DNA of 64,000 nucleotides from Streptomyces hydrogenans (GCF_014656075.1 NZ_BNBS01000006.1:82551-146550), one strand, 5' to 3'; shown: positions 46,178 through 56,243, numbered from the stretch's first letter. Numbers and translations: made by a program. The notes: a model not told the origin generated them from the letters alone.

Positions 46178-48010
46178 ATGCCCACCCCGCCCGAGGACCG
46201 CGGGCTCAGCCCGCACACCGGCTGGACCCGCGCCCACTGGGAGCACACCGCCGACCGGCTCCTCCTCGCCGTCCGCCCCCACGCCTCCCCGCGCGGCGGC
46301 CTCATCGGACTTCCCGGGCCCCGCCCCAGCTGGTCCGGCGCCCGCTCCGACGGCCTGGAGGGCTTCGCCCGCACCTTCCTCCTCGCCGCCCTCCGCGTCG
46401 CCGGCGCCCGCGGCGCCGACCCGCACGGCCATCTCGACCGCTACGCCGCCGGGCTCGCCGCCGGGACCCGGACGCCCGGACGGCCGGACGCCGAGTCCTG
46501 GCCCCTGATGGCCGACACCCGCCAGGCCGTCGTCGAGTCCGCCTCGATCGCCCTCGGCCTCCGCCTCACCCGCCCCTGGCTCTGGGACCGCCTCGACGAC
46601 CGCACCCGCCGCCGCGTCGCCGACTGGCTGCTGCCCGCCCTCGGCCCGTCCCCCGTCGACAACAACTGGTGGCTCTTCGGCCTCACGGTCGCCGGCTTCC
46701 TCCAGGACGCCGGCGTCGAGACCGACCGCGCCGCCGCCACCGCCGACCGCTCCCTCGCCCGCGTCGAGGACTGGTACCTCGGCGACGGCTGGTACAGCGA
46801 CGGCGACAACCGCGCCTTCGACCACTACAACTCCTGGGCCCTGCACCTCTACCCGGTCCTCCACGCCCACCTCGCCGGCGACCGGGACCTCCTCGACCGG
46901 TACGGCCCCAGGCTCCGCGCCCACCTCGACGACCACGTCCGCCTCTTCGACGCGAACGGCGCCCCCGTCCCGTACGGACGCTCCCTGATCTACCGCTTCG
47001 CCGCGGCCGCCGCCCCCTGGCTCGGCACCCTCACCGGCCACACCCCGCTCAGCCCCGGCGCCACCCGCCGCCTCGCCTCCGGGAGCCTGCGCCACTTCCT
47101 CGACCGCGGCGCCACCGACCACCGCGGGCTGCTCACCCTCGGCTGGCACGGCCCCCACCCGCCGCTCGTCCAGGCGTACTCGGGCCCCGGCTCCCCCTAC
47201 TGGGCGGCCAAGGGCTTCCTCGGCCTGCTGCTCCCTCCGGACCACCCCGCCTGGACCGACCCCGAGGAACCCCTCCCGGCCGAACGCGCCGACACCGCAC
47301 GCCCCCTCGGCCCCACCGGCCTGCTCGTCCAGAGCACCGCCGCCGACGGCCTCGTCCGTCTCCACAACCACGGCAGCAACCACGTCGCCGCCGGCGGACC
47401 CGACGGCGACGACCCCGGCTACGCCCGCTTCGCCTACGCCACCCGCACCGGCCCCACCGACGCCCCCGCCCCGGCCGACAACCACTTCGCCCTGCTCGCC
47501 CCCGACGGCACCGCCAGCCGGCGCGGCCCCGCCGTACCGCTCACCACCGGCCCCGACCGCGCGGCCTCCGCGCACACCCCGCTGCCCGGCGTCCGGGTCG
47601 TCTCCACCACCCTCGTCCACGGGCGCGCCGAACTCCGCGTCCACCTCGTCCTCGACGCCCCGGAGGGGACCCCCGTACGGCAGACCGGCTGGGCCGTCGC
47701 CGAAGGACCGGACGCGCCGGTCTCCCAGCTCCACCCGGTCCACGGCTACGGCCCCGAGGTCGTCGCCCTTCCCACCGGAGCCACCCTCCAGGGCCCGGCC
47801 CCGACCCGCACCCCCGCCGTCCACGGCAACACCCGCGGCCCCGTCTCGCTCTTCGCCGCGCTCGCCTCGCTCACCGGCGAGCCCGACCCGGCCCCGGCCG
47901 CCGCCCTCGCGGAGGTCCGGATCACCGAGGAGGGCGCCCTGCACGTCACGTGGTGGGACGGTGCGCGCGCTCGCGTCGCCGCGCCGCCCGCCGGTCCGAC
48001 CACGCCGTGA
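46178..48010 (+). CDS. DUF2264 domain protein, probable glycoside hydrolase
   Basis: A 610-residue protein without signal peptide, hence cytoplasmic. GWTRAHWEHTADRLLLAVRP, RSDGLEGFARTFLLAALRVA, DNNWWLFGLTVAGFLQDAG, YLGDGWYSDGDNRAFDHYNS and GRSLIYRFAAAAAPW are the helical (alpha/alpha)6-type core of DUF2264. SPYWAAKGFLGLLLP follows. The C-terminal ~220 residues form a beta-rich domain. As I recall, DUF2264 proteins are assigned to glycoside hydrolase family GH154, for which uronic-acid-removing activity has been reported. The location next to a sugar importer fits hydrolysis of an imported oligosaccharide. It shares an operator with the divergent regulator. Confidence 0.85.
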   Translation: MPTPPEDRGLSPHTGWTRAHWEHTADRLLLAVRPHASPRGGLIGLPGPRPSWSGARSDGLEGFARTFLLAALRVAGARGADPHGHLDRYAAGLAAGTRTPGRPDAESWPLMADTRQAVVESASIALGLRLTRPWLWDRLDDRTRRRVADWLLPALGPSPVDNNWWLFGLTVAGFLQDAGVETDRAAATADRSLARVEDWYLGDGWYSDGDNRAFDHYNSWALHLYPVLHAHLAGDRDLLDRYGPRLRAHLDDHVRLFDANGAPVPYGRSLIYRFAAAAAPWLGTLTGHTPLSPGATRRLASGSLRHFLDRGATDHRGLLTLGWHGPHPPLVQAYSGPGSPYWAAKGFLGLLLPPDHPAWTDPEEPLPAERADTARPLGPTGLLVQSTAADGLVRLHNHGSNHVAAGGPDGDDPGYARFAYATRTGPTDAPAPADNHFALLAPDGTASRRGPAVPLTTGPDRAASAHTPLPGVRVVSTTLVHGRAELRVHLVLDAPEGTPVRQTGWAVAEGPDAPVSQLHPVHGYGPEVVALPTGATLQGPAPTRTPAVHGNTRGPVSLFAALASLTGEPDPAPAAALAEVRITEEGALHVTWWDGARARVAAPPAGPTTP

Positions 48011-48374
48011 CCAGCGCCTGCACCGGGAAGGTGGCCGCCAGCGAACCGGCCGCGACCATGAACGTGCCGATCATGTAGAGCCCGCTGGCGTCGTCCGACC
48101 AGTCGACGAACGAGGCGAGGGTCAGCCCGGCGGAGACACCGAGCGCGCCGGCCACGCCATGACCCCGCACCGCCATCCACACCACCGGCAGCAGCAGCGT
48201 CAGCGCCAGCCCGACGACCTGCCACGCCTCGTACGGCCCCGTCGTCGAGCCGTCCGGGTGCACGTCGCGCTTCTGGTCCCAGCCCAGCCAGGCGGCCCAG
48301 GCCGCGATCGCCGTCAGGGCCGACACCGCACCGGCCAGGGAGAGGGAGAGCTTGCGCACAAGAATTCGGTCCAT
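47946..48374 (-). CDS. Small integral membrane protein
   Basis: A protein of 142 residues if read from ATG 48374 (MDRILVRKLSLSLAGAVSAL). It has four hydrophobic segments and a basic tail RRAARRRERAHRPTT. In-frame starts further upstream are ATG 48392 and a TTG at 48425 that has CAGGAG just before it, so the N-terminus is uncertain. Its last 65 bases overlap the 3' end of the convergent DUF2264 gene. No family was recognised. Confidence 0.65.
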   Translation of the reverse strand: MDRILVRKLSLSLAGAVSALTAIAAWAAWLGWDQKRDVHPDGSTTGPYEAWQVVGLALTLLLPVVWMAVRGHGVAGALGVSAGLTLASFVDWSDDASGLYMIGTFMVAAGSLAATFPVQALVTAWSDRRAARRRERAHRPTT

Positions 48375-48417
48375 GCGTTGAGATTCGGCCATCCGGCCGC
48401 GCCCGGACAGGGACGGC

Positions 48418-48439
48418 GTACTCAACCGCTCCTGAGTAC
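48418..48439. promoter_or_regulatory. Inverted repeat, candidate operator
   Basis: GTACTCA (48418-48424), 8 bases, TGAGTAC (48433-48439), a perfect 7-base inverted repeat. It lies just upstream of the small membrane protein gene and 44 bases beyond the 3' end of the SDR gene, in a position suited to a repressor. Confidence 0.45.
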
Positions 48440-48482
48440 CGCGCCGCCGGAGTGCGTACCGCCCACTCGGACCGCGTCCGCC

Positions 48483-49256
48483 CTACTGCGGCCCGTACTT
48501 GCGGCCCGCCTTCGACGACACGCCGCCGAGCAGCGCGCGCGGCGCCAGCTTCACCACGCCCATCAGGGCCTTGTAGCGCGGGTCCGGGATCGACAGGGTC
48601 TTGCCGCGCGCCAGGTCCGACAGGGCCGCCGCCACCAGCTTGTCCGCGTCGAGCCACATCCAGCCCGGGATGTTGTCCGTGCCCATCCCGGCCCGCTCGT
48701 GGAACTCGGTGCGCACGAAGCCCGGGCAGAGCGCCATCAGCCGCACCCCGCTGCCCGCGAGGTCCCGGGCCGCGCCCTGGGTGAACTGCACGACCCACGC
48801 CTTCGAGGCGCCGTAGGTGCCGCGCGGCACGAAGGCCGCCACCGAGGCGACGTTCACCACCCCACCGCGCCCGCGCTCCCGCATCGAGGCCGCCGCGGCC
48901 GAGGTCAGCCGGAGCACCGCCTCGCAGTGCACGGTCAGCATCTTCAGCTCGTCGGCCATCGTCACGTCGAGGAAGCGGCCCTTGTTGCCGAAGCCCGCGT
49001 TGTTCACCAGCAGGTCGACCGGGCGGCGCGGGTCGGAGAGCCGGGCCTCGACCGCCGCGATCCCCTTCTCCTCGGAGAGGTCCGCGGCGAGCACCTCGGC
49101 CTCCACCCCGTGCCGGTCGTGCAGCTCGGTGGCCTGCTCCCGAAGGCGCGTCAGGTCCCGCGCCACCAGGACGACGTCGTGCCCGTCGGCCGCCAGCCTG
49201 CGCGCGAAGGCGGCCCCGATGCCGGCGGTGGCTCCCGTGATCAGTGCAGTGGTCAT
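48483..49256 (-). CDS. Short-chain dehydrogenase/reductase
   Basis: A 257-residue classical SDR. TALITGATAGIGAAFARRLA is the NADP(H)-binding TGxxxGIG loop at ~residue 7. LLVNNAGFG, NVASVAAFVPRGTYGASKAW (catalytic Ser, Tyr and Lys in YxxxK) and ALCPGFVRTEF follow. The substrate is unknown. The C-terminus (KALMGVVKLAPRALLGGVSSKAGRKYG) matches a common actinobacterial subgroup. The ATG lies six bases behind a TACGGT hexamer. Confidence 0.92.
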   Translation of the reverse strand: MTTALITGATAGIGAAFARRLAADGHDVVLVARDLTRLREQATELHDRHGVEAEVLAADLSEEKGIAAVEARLSDPRRPVDLLVNNAGFGNKGRFLDVTMADELKMLTVHCEAVLRLTSAAAASMRERGRGGVVNVASVAAFVPRGTYGASKAWVVQFTQGAARDLAGSGVRLMALCPGFVRTEFHERAGMGTDNIPGWMWLDADKLVAAALSDLARGKTLSIPDPRYKALMGVVKLAPRALLGGVSSKAGRKYGPQ

Positions 49257-49262
49257 ACGGGA

Positions 49263-49268
49263 ACCGTA
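49263..49268 (-). promoter_or_regulatory. -10 element of the SDR gene, probable leaderless start
   Basis: On the minus strand TACGGT is followed by six bases and the ATG. No ribosome binding site is seen. Confidence 0.5.
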
Positions 49269-49309
49269 GTGCCCGGCGGTGCGCCGCCGGGCCCCCGTAC
49301 GGCCCCGGT

Positions 49310-49996
49310 TCAGCCGCTGTACTTGTCCGCGTACTGACGCGCCAGCGCGAGCAGCCCGGACTCCATCCACTCCGCGGCCACCAGCGTCTCGGGCAGCAGG
49401 GCGCGCTCGGTGGTCGCCGCGCGGTGCAGGAAGGCGACGGTCACCGTGTGGTCCGGCCGGTGCACGACCGTCACCGGGTCGCCGGCCCGCACCTCGCCCG
49501 GCTCGATCACCCGCAGCAGCGCGCCCGGGCCGGCCTCGGCCTGGGTGAACCGCCGCACCCAGCCCTTCGCGTCGACGCCCCGCTCCTCCAGATGGCCCTG
49601 GAAGGTGCGGCAGGGGATCCGGCCGCCGGTGACCTCCAGGACCACCGACTCGCCGATCCGCCAGCGCTCGCCGATCAGCGCCCCGTTCACGTCCAGGCCG
49701 CTCGTCGTCAGGTTCTCGCCGAAGGAGCCGTTCTCCAGCTCCCGGCCCAGCTCCCGCCCCCAGAGGTCCAGGTCCTCGCGGGCGAAGGCGTACACCGCCC
49801 GGTCCGCGCCCCCGTGGAAGCGCAGGTCGCACACGTCGTCCCCGGCGACACCGCTCGCCCCCACGCCGCTCGGCCCGGGGGACTCGATCCGGACGGGCCC
49901 GTCGACGGGGCGCTTGTCGATGCCCGTCATCCCGGAGGCGGAGTCGGTGTAGCCGACGCTCTTCGCCCGGCCCGCGTTCACACTCAGCAAGGTCAT
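49310..49996 (-). CDS. MOSC domain-containing protein
   Basis: A 228-residue protein. VDGPVRIESPGPSGVGASGV, DLRFHGGADRAVYAFAREDL, ELENGSFGENLTTSGLD, LEVTGGRIPCRTFQGHL with the conserved Cys, and GALLRVIEPGEVRAGDPV are typical of YiiM-like MOSC proteins. These bind or use sulfur carried by the molybdenum cofactor and can reduce N-hydroxylated compounds. The substrate here is unknown. It is divergent from a LysR regulator whose start is 90 bases away. Confidence 0.9.
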   Translation of the reverse strand: MTLLSVNAGRAKSVGYTDSASGMTGIDKRPVDGPVRIESPGPSGVGASGVAGDDVCDLRFHGGADRAVYAFAREDLDLWGRELGRELENGSFGENLTTSGLDVNGALIGERWRIGESVVLEVTGGRIPCRTFQGHLEERGVDAKGWVRRFTQAEAGPGALLRVIEPGEVRAGDPVTVVHRPDHTVTVAFLHRAATTERALLPETLVAAEWMESGLLALARQYADKYSG

Positions 49997-50002
49997 GGGG
50001 GC

Positions 50003-50008
50003 AGCGTA
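50003..50008 (-). promoter_or_regulatory. -10 element of the MOSC gene, probable leaderless start
   Basis: On the minus strand TACGCT is followed by six bases and the ATG at 49996. Confidence 0.5.
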
Positions 50009-50074
50009 GGCGGGCCCCGTCCCGACCGCCTCAAAGATGTGGTCGAAGATTCGCCGCCGCATCCAAGTGTCACT

Positions 50075-50080
50075 TATGCT
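50075..50080 (+). promoter_or_regulatory. -10 element of the LysR gene, probable leaderless start
   Basis: TATGCT is followed by six bases and the ATG at 50087. The divergent MOSC promoter lies 67 bases away, so both would be affected by a protein bound in between. Confidence 0.55.
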
Positions 50081-50086
50081 CGAACC

Positions 50087-50986
50087 ATGATCGAGGCACG
50101 CCACCTCCGCGTCCTGCGGGCCGTCGCCGCCACCGGCTCCTTCTCCGCCGCCGCGCGCGAACTGGGCTGCACCCAGCCCGCCGTCAGCCAGCAGATGAAG
50201 GCCCTGGAGAGCTCGGCCGGCACCCCGCTGCTCATCCGCACCGGCCGCGAGATGCGCCTCACCCAGGCGGGCGAGGTCCTCGTCCGGCACGCCGCGGGCA
50301 TCCTCGCCGGACTCACCGCCGCCGAGGAGGAGGTCGCCGCCATCGCCGGACTGCGGGCCGGCCGCGTCCGCCTGGTCTCCTTCCCCAGCGGCAGCTCCAC
50401 CCTCGTCCCCACCGCGCTCGCCGCCCTGCGCGCCGCCCACCCCGGCACCCGGGTCTCCCTCGTCGAGGCCGAACCGCCCCGCTCCGTGGAGATGCTCCGC
50501 GAGGGCGACTGCGACATCGCCCTCGCCTTCCGGTACGGAGCGGGCCAGGCGCCCGGCGAATGGGACGACCTGGTGGTCCGCCCGCTCCTCACCGACCGGC
50601 TCGTCGGCCTGGTGCCCGAGGCGCACCCGCTCGCCGGCGCGGGCTCGGTCGGCATCGCGGAGCTGGCCGGGGACTCCTGGATCGCCGGCTGCCCCCGCTG
50701 CCGCCGCCAGCTGGTCGACGTCTGCGAGGAGGCCGGCTTCGCCCCGCGCATCGACTTCGCCACCGACGACTACCCGGCGGTGGTGGGCCTGGTCGGCGCG
50801 GGGCTCGGCGTGGCCGTCCTGCCGGAGCTGGCCATCGAGTCCGTACGGCCCAAGGGCGCGCGGACCGTCGCCGTCGAGCCCGCCGTGGAGCGGGAGATCG
50901 TGGCGCTGACCCTGCCCGACCTGGCCCAGGTCCCGGCGGTCGCGGCCACCCTCGACGAGCTGACCCGGGCCGCCACGCGCGCGTAG
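50087..50986 (+). CDS. LysR-family transcriptional regulator
   Basis: A 299-residue protein. The N-terminal winged helix is clear (MIEARHLRVLRAVAATGSFS, ELGCTQPAVSQQMKALESSA). The effector domain starts near residue 90 (GRVRLVSFPSGSSTLVPTAL) and includes DIALAFRYGAG and GLVGAGLGVAVLPELAI. LysR proteins often control the divergent neighbour, which here is the MOSC gene. The effector is unknown. Confidence 0.92.
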   Translation: MIEARHLRVLRAVAATGSFSAAARELGCTQPAVSQQMKALESSAGTPLLIRTGREMRLTQAGEVLVRHAAGILAGLTAAEEEVAAIAGLRAGRVRLVSFPSGSSTLVPTALAALRAAHPGTRVSLVEAEPPRSVEMLREGDCDIALAFRYGAGQAPGEWDDLVVRPLLTDRLVGLVPEAHPLAGAGSVGIAELAGDSWIAGCPRCRRQLVDVCEEAGFAPRIDFATDDYPAVVGLVGAGLGVAVLPELAIESVRPKGARTVAVEPAVEREIVALTLPDLAQVPAVAATLDELTRAATRA

Positions 50987-50992
50987 GACACG

Positions 50993-51020
50993 CCCGGCGC
51001 CACGCGCGCGTGGCGCCGGG
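50993..51020. terminator. Terminator between the LysR gene and whiD
   Basis: CCCGGCGCCACGC (50993-51005) and GCGTGGCGCCGGG (51008-51020) form a perfect 13-pair stem with a tiny loop. It lies between two convergent genes and can serve both. Confidence 0.85.
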
Positions 51021-51082
51021 TTCCGTGCGGCCGGGGGCCCCAGGGCCCAGGTGGGGCCCTCAGCTCATGAGGAAACGTTCCT

Positions 51083-51463
51083 TCATACATGCCCCATCAT
51101 CGAGCGGCCGGCGGACGCCGCCGTGGCCGCCGCGGGCGTGGCGCGTCCGGCGACCGCCGTCGCGGGTGCCGCCGTGATCAGCCGGTTGCGCGCTCGTCCC
51201 ATGAGTTCTTCGCGTTCGTCCTCGGTGAGGCCGCCCCAGACGCCGTAGGGCTCCCGCACGGCGAGTGCGTGTGCCGCGCACTGCGCGCGGACCGGGCACC
51301 GCATGCAGACCTCTTTCGCCGAGTTCTCACGCGCACTCCGTGCCGCGCCGCGCTCTCCCTCGGGGTGGAAGAACAGGGAGCTGTCGACCCCGCGGCAGGC
51401 CGCGAGCAGTTGCCAGTCCCACAGATCGGCGTTGGGTCCGGGAAGGCGGGAGAAATCTGCCAT
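51083..51463 (-). CDS. whiD: WhiB-like iron-sulfur regulator WhiD
   Basis: A 126-residue developmental regulator needed for spore maturation. The sequence MADFSRLPGPNADLWDWQLL ... CRGVDSSLFFHPEGERG is characteristic of WhiD. The four cluster cysteines are at 23, 53, 56 and 62 (CMRC...C), as in the known [4Fe-4S] protein. VREPYGVWGGLTEDEREEL is the Wbl turn that contacts sigma region 4. The C-terminal ~25 residues are Ala-rich and probably variable. The ATG at 51463 has AAGGGG upstream. The gene is divergent from bldM, the arrangement found in other streptomycetes. Confidence 0.96.
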   Translation of the reverse strand: MADFSRLPGPNADLWDWQLLAACRGVDSSLFFHPEGERGAARSARENSAKEVCMRCPVRAQCAAHALAVREPYGVWGGLTEDEREELMGRARNRLITAAPATAVAGRATPAAATAASAGRSMMGHV

Positions 51464-51897
51464 TGCGCTAGTCCCCTTGAAACCGTGTCGAAACGGGTTG
51501 GTGGGTGGGCGGGTGTTGGCTGCCGTTCCGGGGTCCTCGGCCCCCGGTGAGTCCGGATGTGTCCGACTACTGTCGAAGTAGATGTAAATATGACTCATTG
51601 CGAATCTAGCCACAGACACTGCGAAAAGGGAAGAAAACCCGCTAAATGGGGCATAGCTTCTGGTGATGGACGCACGACCTGCGACGCTCTTCTCCGTGCA
51701 CGGCCCCTCACAAGGAGTGCCGAAGGTCTCGTCCGACCCGTAACTCTTTCGAGTGACCATCGTTGAGAGTGCGAGGCGGTTGAATGAACAAGCGATCGGG
51801 CAGGTGTCCGGGAGCGTCAACCGCACAGGTGACGATACGTACAGCCCTGGAGGCTCAAGGTGACGCGCATCAGCTGCGAGGGTCGCGGAGGTCGCTC
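51464..51897. promoter_or_regulatory. whiD-bldM divergent regulatory region
   Basis: A 434-base gap, partly AT-rich, between two developmental genes. It contains the sigma-BldN promoter of bldM (51739-51766). It also holds a 24-base segment TGTCGAAGTAGA-TGTAAATATGAC (51571-51594) that recurs in similar form at 58319-58342, and GACAC, the core of WhiA sites as I recall it, near 51614. An in-frame ATG at 51784 would extend BldM by 38 residues but does not resemble the known protein. No separate gene is seen. Confidence 0.6.
51739..51766 (+). promoter_or_regulatory. Sigma-BldN-dependent promoter of bldM
   Basis: CGTAAC (51739-51744), 16 bases, CGTTGA (51761-51766) is exactly the consensus known for the developmental ECF sigma factor BldN, and bldM is a known BldN target. 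Transcription would begin near 51773, leaving a leader of about 125 bases. Confidence 0.9.
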
Positions 51898-52509
51898 ATG
51901 ACCTCCGTTCTCGTCTGCGACGACTCCCCGCTTGCCCGAGAGGCGCTTCGCCGCGCGGTCGCGACCGTGCCCGGCGTGGAGCGCGTGACCACCGCGGCCA
52001 ACGGCGAGGAAGTCCTCCGCCGCTGGGGTGCGGACCGCTCGGACCTCATCCTGATGGATGTGCGCATGCCCGGCCTCGGCGGTGTGGAAACCGTCCGCCG
52101 GCTGCTCTCCGCCGACCCCGGCGCCCGGATCATCATGCTCACCGTCGCCGAGGACCTCGACGGCGTGGCGCTCGCGGTCGCCGCCGGTGCCCGTGGCTAT
52201 CTGCACAAGGACGCCTCGCGCGCCGAGCTGCGGGCCACCGTCACCCAGGCGCTCGCCGACCCGACCTGGCGGCTCGCCCCGCGCCGGCTCCGCTCGGCCG
52301 AGATGGGCGCCGCGCCCACCCTCACCGCGCGCGAGATCCAGGTCCTCGAAGGCATGAGCCACGGCCGGTCCAACGCGGAGATCGGGCGGGAGCTCTTCCT
52401 CTCCGAGGACACCGTCAAGACCCACGCCCGACGCCTCTTCAAGAAGCTCGGAGCCTCCGACCGGGCGCACGCCGTCGCGCTCGGATTCCGCTGGGGCCTG
52501 GTCCGCTGA
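51898..52509 (+). CDS. bldM: Developmental response regulator BldM
   Basis: A 203-residue orphan response regulator. The receiver domain shows VLVCDDSPLAREALRRAV, Asp54 in LILMDVRMPG, Thr in IIMLTVAED and Lys in GYLHKDAS. The LuxR/NarL-type HTH is LTAREIQVLEGMSHGRSNAE ... LSEDTVKTHARRLFKKLG. BldM works as a homodimer for early aerial-growth genes and with WhiI for later spore genes, without phosphorylation being required. The ATG at 51898 has GGAGG at 51887-51891. It is divergent from whiD and followed by the sigma gene. Confidence 0.96.
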   Translation: MTSVLVCDDSPLAREALRRAVATVPGVERVTTAANGEEVLRRWGADRSDLILMDVRMPGLGGVETVRRLLSADPGARIIMLTVAEDLDGVALAVAAGARGYLHKDASRAELRATVTQALADPTWRLAPRRLRSAEMGAAPTLTAREIQVLEGMSHGRSNAEIGRELFLSEDTVKTHARRLFKKLGASDRAHAVALGFRWGLVR

Positions 52510-52530
52510 ATCGCCGCGCACCGGCCGTCT

Positions 52531-52568
52531 CCCCGTCCGTACCCCCGTCCATCGAGGGGCGGACGGGG
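52531..52568 (+). terminator. Terminator after bldM
   Basis: CCCCGTCCG (52531-52539) and CGGACGGGG (52560-52568) form a 9-pair outer stem around a second nested CCCC/GGGG pairing. No T-run follows. Confidence 0.65.
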
Positions 52569-52599
52569 CGGGCCTGTGTCACTTCCCCGCCCGATGCCG

Positions 52600-52605
52600 C
52601 ATCCT
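52600..52605 (+). promoter_or_regulatory. Possible -10 element for a leaderless start of the sigma gene
   Basis: CATCCT is followed by six bases and the GTG at 52612. The match is weaker than for glmS or tsaB. If the ATG at 52663 is used instead, this would be an ordinary promoter. Confidence 0.3.
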
Positions 52606-52611
52606 TGAGGT

Positions 52612-53355
52612 GTGGAGTTCCTCGGGGACGAGTCGATCGAGCGGAAGGGGAGGGCGCCAGCGATGAATCCAGGCGCACCTGCTCATAACGCTTCGGTGCA
52701 CAACAACGGACACGGTGCCACGGACGGACGGACGCCAAGGCACCATGGAGCGATGCGCGACGACGAGACCATGGGTTCCCCCATGCCTGCCGGGCAGGGG
52801 GAGATCGGTGCGCTCGTCCACCGTGCCGTCGAAGGAGACGCGCAGGCCACCCACGACCTGCTGGCCCGCGTCCATCCCCTGGCCCTGCGCTACTGCCGCA
52901 CCCGGCTCAACCGGCTGCCCGGCGACGCCCGCCACTTCGTGGAGGACCTCGCGCAGGAGGTCTGCGTCGCCGTCCTCATGGCCCTGCCGCGCTACAAGGA
53001 CACCGGCCGCCCCTTCGAGGCGTTCGTCTTCGCCATCGCCGGGCACAAGGTCGCCGACCTCCAGCGGGCCGCCATGCGCCACCCCGGCTCCACCGCCGTG
53101 CCCTCCGACGAGATGCCCGAGCGGCCCGACGACTCGCTCGGCCCCGAGGAGCGGGCGCTCCTCAGCGACGACGCCGAATGGGCCAAGAAGCTCCTCGCCA
53201 ACCTCCCGGAGAACCAGCGCGAGCTGCTCGTCCTGAGGGTGGCCGTCGGGCTGACCGCCGAGGAGACCGGCCAGATGCTCGGGATGTCCCCCGGGGCCGT
53301 CCGGGTCGCCCAGCACCGCGCCCTCAGCCGGCTGCGGGCCCTGGCCGAGCAGTAA
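52612..53355 (+). CDS. shbA: Sigma-70 family sigma factor, probable ShbA
   Basis: 247 residues from GTG 52612. The conserved sigma body starts near residue 65 with [20 protein letters not shown]. Region 2 has [10 protein letters not shown] ... [20 protein letters not shown] and [17 protein letters not shown]. Region 4 has [40 protein letters not shown] and [12 protein letters not shown]. The position between bldM and guaB, together with the ECF-like form, matches ShbA, which drives transcription of hrdB in S. griseus. That identity is from memory and synteny. ATG 52663, preceded by GGGGAGG, is an alternative start giving 230 residues. Confidence 0.82.
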   Translation: MEFLGDESIERKGRAPAMNPGAPAHNASVHNNGHGATDGRTPRHHGAMRDDETMGSPMPAGQGEIGALVHRAVEGDAQATHDLLARVHPLALRYCRTRLNRLPGDARHFVEDLAQEVCVAVLMALPRYKDTGRPFEAFVFAIAGHKVADLQRAAMRHPGSTAVPSDEMPERPDDSLGPEERALLSDDAEWAKKLLANLPENQRELLVLRVAVGLTAEETGQMLGMSPGAVRVAQHRALSRLRALAEQ

Positions 53356-53453
53356 GGCTCACCCGCCGCTGTCGTCCCTTTCGTACACGTGCGATTGTCC
53401 AAAGCTTCCCGCTGACCTTGATCGTGGAATGAGACACCGCTCCGGCCCGTTAG

Positions 53454-54998
<1,545 letters not shown>

Positions 54999-55013
54999 TC
55001 CGCGCGCACGGGA

Positions 55014-55048
55014 GGGGGCGGTTCCGGCATGTGGCCGGAGCCGCCCCC
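55014..55048 (+). terminator. Terminator after guaB
   Basis: GGGGGCGGTTCCGGC (55014-55028) pairs with GCCGGAGCCGCCCCC (55034-55048), a stem of about 15 pairs with one mismatch. It separates guaB from its paralogue. Confidence 0.8.
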
Positions 55049-55104
55049 CACGCGTGTGTCGGGGATACTGGTAGGCGCAGACATAGAGGGAAAGGCCACA
55101 CATC

Positions 55105-56229
55105 GTGACTGAGATCGAGATCGGGCGCGGCAAGCGCGGCCGCAGGGCGTACGCGTTCGACGACATCGCCGTCGTACCGAGCCGGCGCACCCGGGACCCG
55201 AAGGAGGTCTCGATCGCCTGGCAGATCGACGCCTACCGCTTCGAGCTGCCCTTCCTGGCCGCCCCGATGGACTCGGTCGTCTCCCCGCAGACCGCCATCC
55301 GGATCGGCGAGCTCGGCGGCCTCGGCGTGCTGAACCTCGAGGGCCTGTGGACCCGGTACGAGGACCCGCAGCCGCTGCTCGACGAGATCGCCGAGCTGGA
55401 CGAGGCCGCGGCCACCCGCCGTCTGCAGGAGATCTACGCCGCTCCGATCAAGGAGGAGCTGATCGGGCAGCGCATCAAGGAGGTGCGCGACGCCGGCGTC
55501 GTCACCGCCGCCGCGCTCTCCCCGCAGCGCACCGCGCAGTTCTCGAAGGCCGTCGTCGACGCGGGCGTGGACATCTTCGTGATCCGCGGCACCACGGTCT
55601 CCGCCGAGCACGTCTCCGGCGCCGCCGAGCCGCTCAACCTGAAGCAGTTCATCTACGAGCTGGACGTCCCGGTCATCGTCGGCGGCTGCGCCACGTACAC
55701 CGCCGCCCTGCACCTGATGCGGACCGGCGCCGCGGGCGTCCTGGTCGGCTTCGGCGGCGGCGCCGCGCACACCACGCGCAACGTCCTCGGCATCCAGGTC
55801 CCGATGGCGACCGCCGTCGCCGACGTGGCCGCGGCCCGCCGCGACTACATGGACGAGTCCGGCGGCCGGTACGTCCACGTCATCGCCGACGGCGGCGTGG
55901 GCTGGTCCGGCGACCTCCCGAAGGCCATCGCCTGCGGCGCCGACGCCGTGATGATCGGCTCCCCGCTGGCGCGCGGCACCGACGCGCCGGGCAAGGGCCA
56001 CCACTGGGGCATGGAGGCCGTCCACGAGGACGTGCCGCGCGGCAAGCTGGTCGACCTGGGCATCGTCGGCACCACCGAGGAGATCCTCACCGGTCCGTCG
56101 CACACCCCGGACGGCTCCATGAACTTCTTCGGCGCCCTGCGTCGCGCCATGGCCACCACGGGCTACAGCGAGCTCAAGGAGTTCCAGCGCGTCGAGGTCA
56201 CCGTCGCGGACGCGCAGCACAAGCGCTGA
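55105..56229 (+). CDS. guaB3: GuaB3-type IMP dehydrogenase family protein
   Basis: A 374-residue barrel without CBS domains. RRAYAFDDIAVVPSRRTRDP, LPFLAAPMDSVVSPQTAIRI, VVDAGVDIFVIRGTTVSAEH, VIADGGVGWSGDLPKAIACG and DAVMIGSPLARGTDAPGKG match the actinobacterial IMPDH-related family (TIGR01304, GuaB3). At the place of the IMPDH catalytic loop GxGxxCTTR it reads GFGGGAAHTTRN, so Cys is replaced by His. It may be a reductase-like or regulatory paralogue. GTG 55105 has AGAGGG upstream. It follows guaB after its own probable promoter (GATACT near 55064). Confidence 0.88.
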   Translation: MTEIEIGRGKRGRRAYAFDDIAVVPSRRTRDPKEVSIAWQIDAYRFELPFLAAPMDSVVSPQTAIRIGELGGLGVLNLEGLWTRYEDPQPLLDEIAELDEAAATRRLQEIYAAPIKEELIGQRIKEVRDAGVVTAAALSPQRTAQFSKAVVDAGVDIFVIRGTTVSAEHVSGAAEPLNLKQFIYELDVPVIVGGCATYTAALHLMRTGAAGVLVGFGGGAAHTTRNVLGIQVPMATAVADVAAARRDYMDESGGRYVHVIADGGVGWSGDLPKAIACGADAVMIGSPLARGTDAPGKGHHWGMEAVHEDVPRGKLVDLGIVGTTEEILTGPSHTPDGSMNFFGALRRAMATTGYSELKEFQRVEVTVADAQHKR

Positions 56230-56243
56230 CGCCCCCGGCACCC

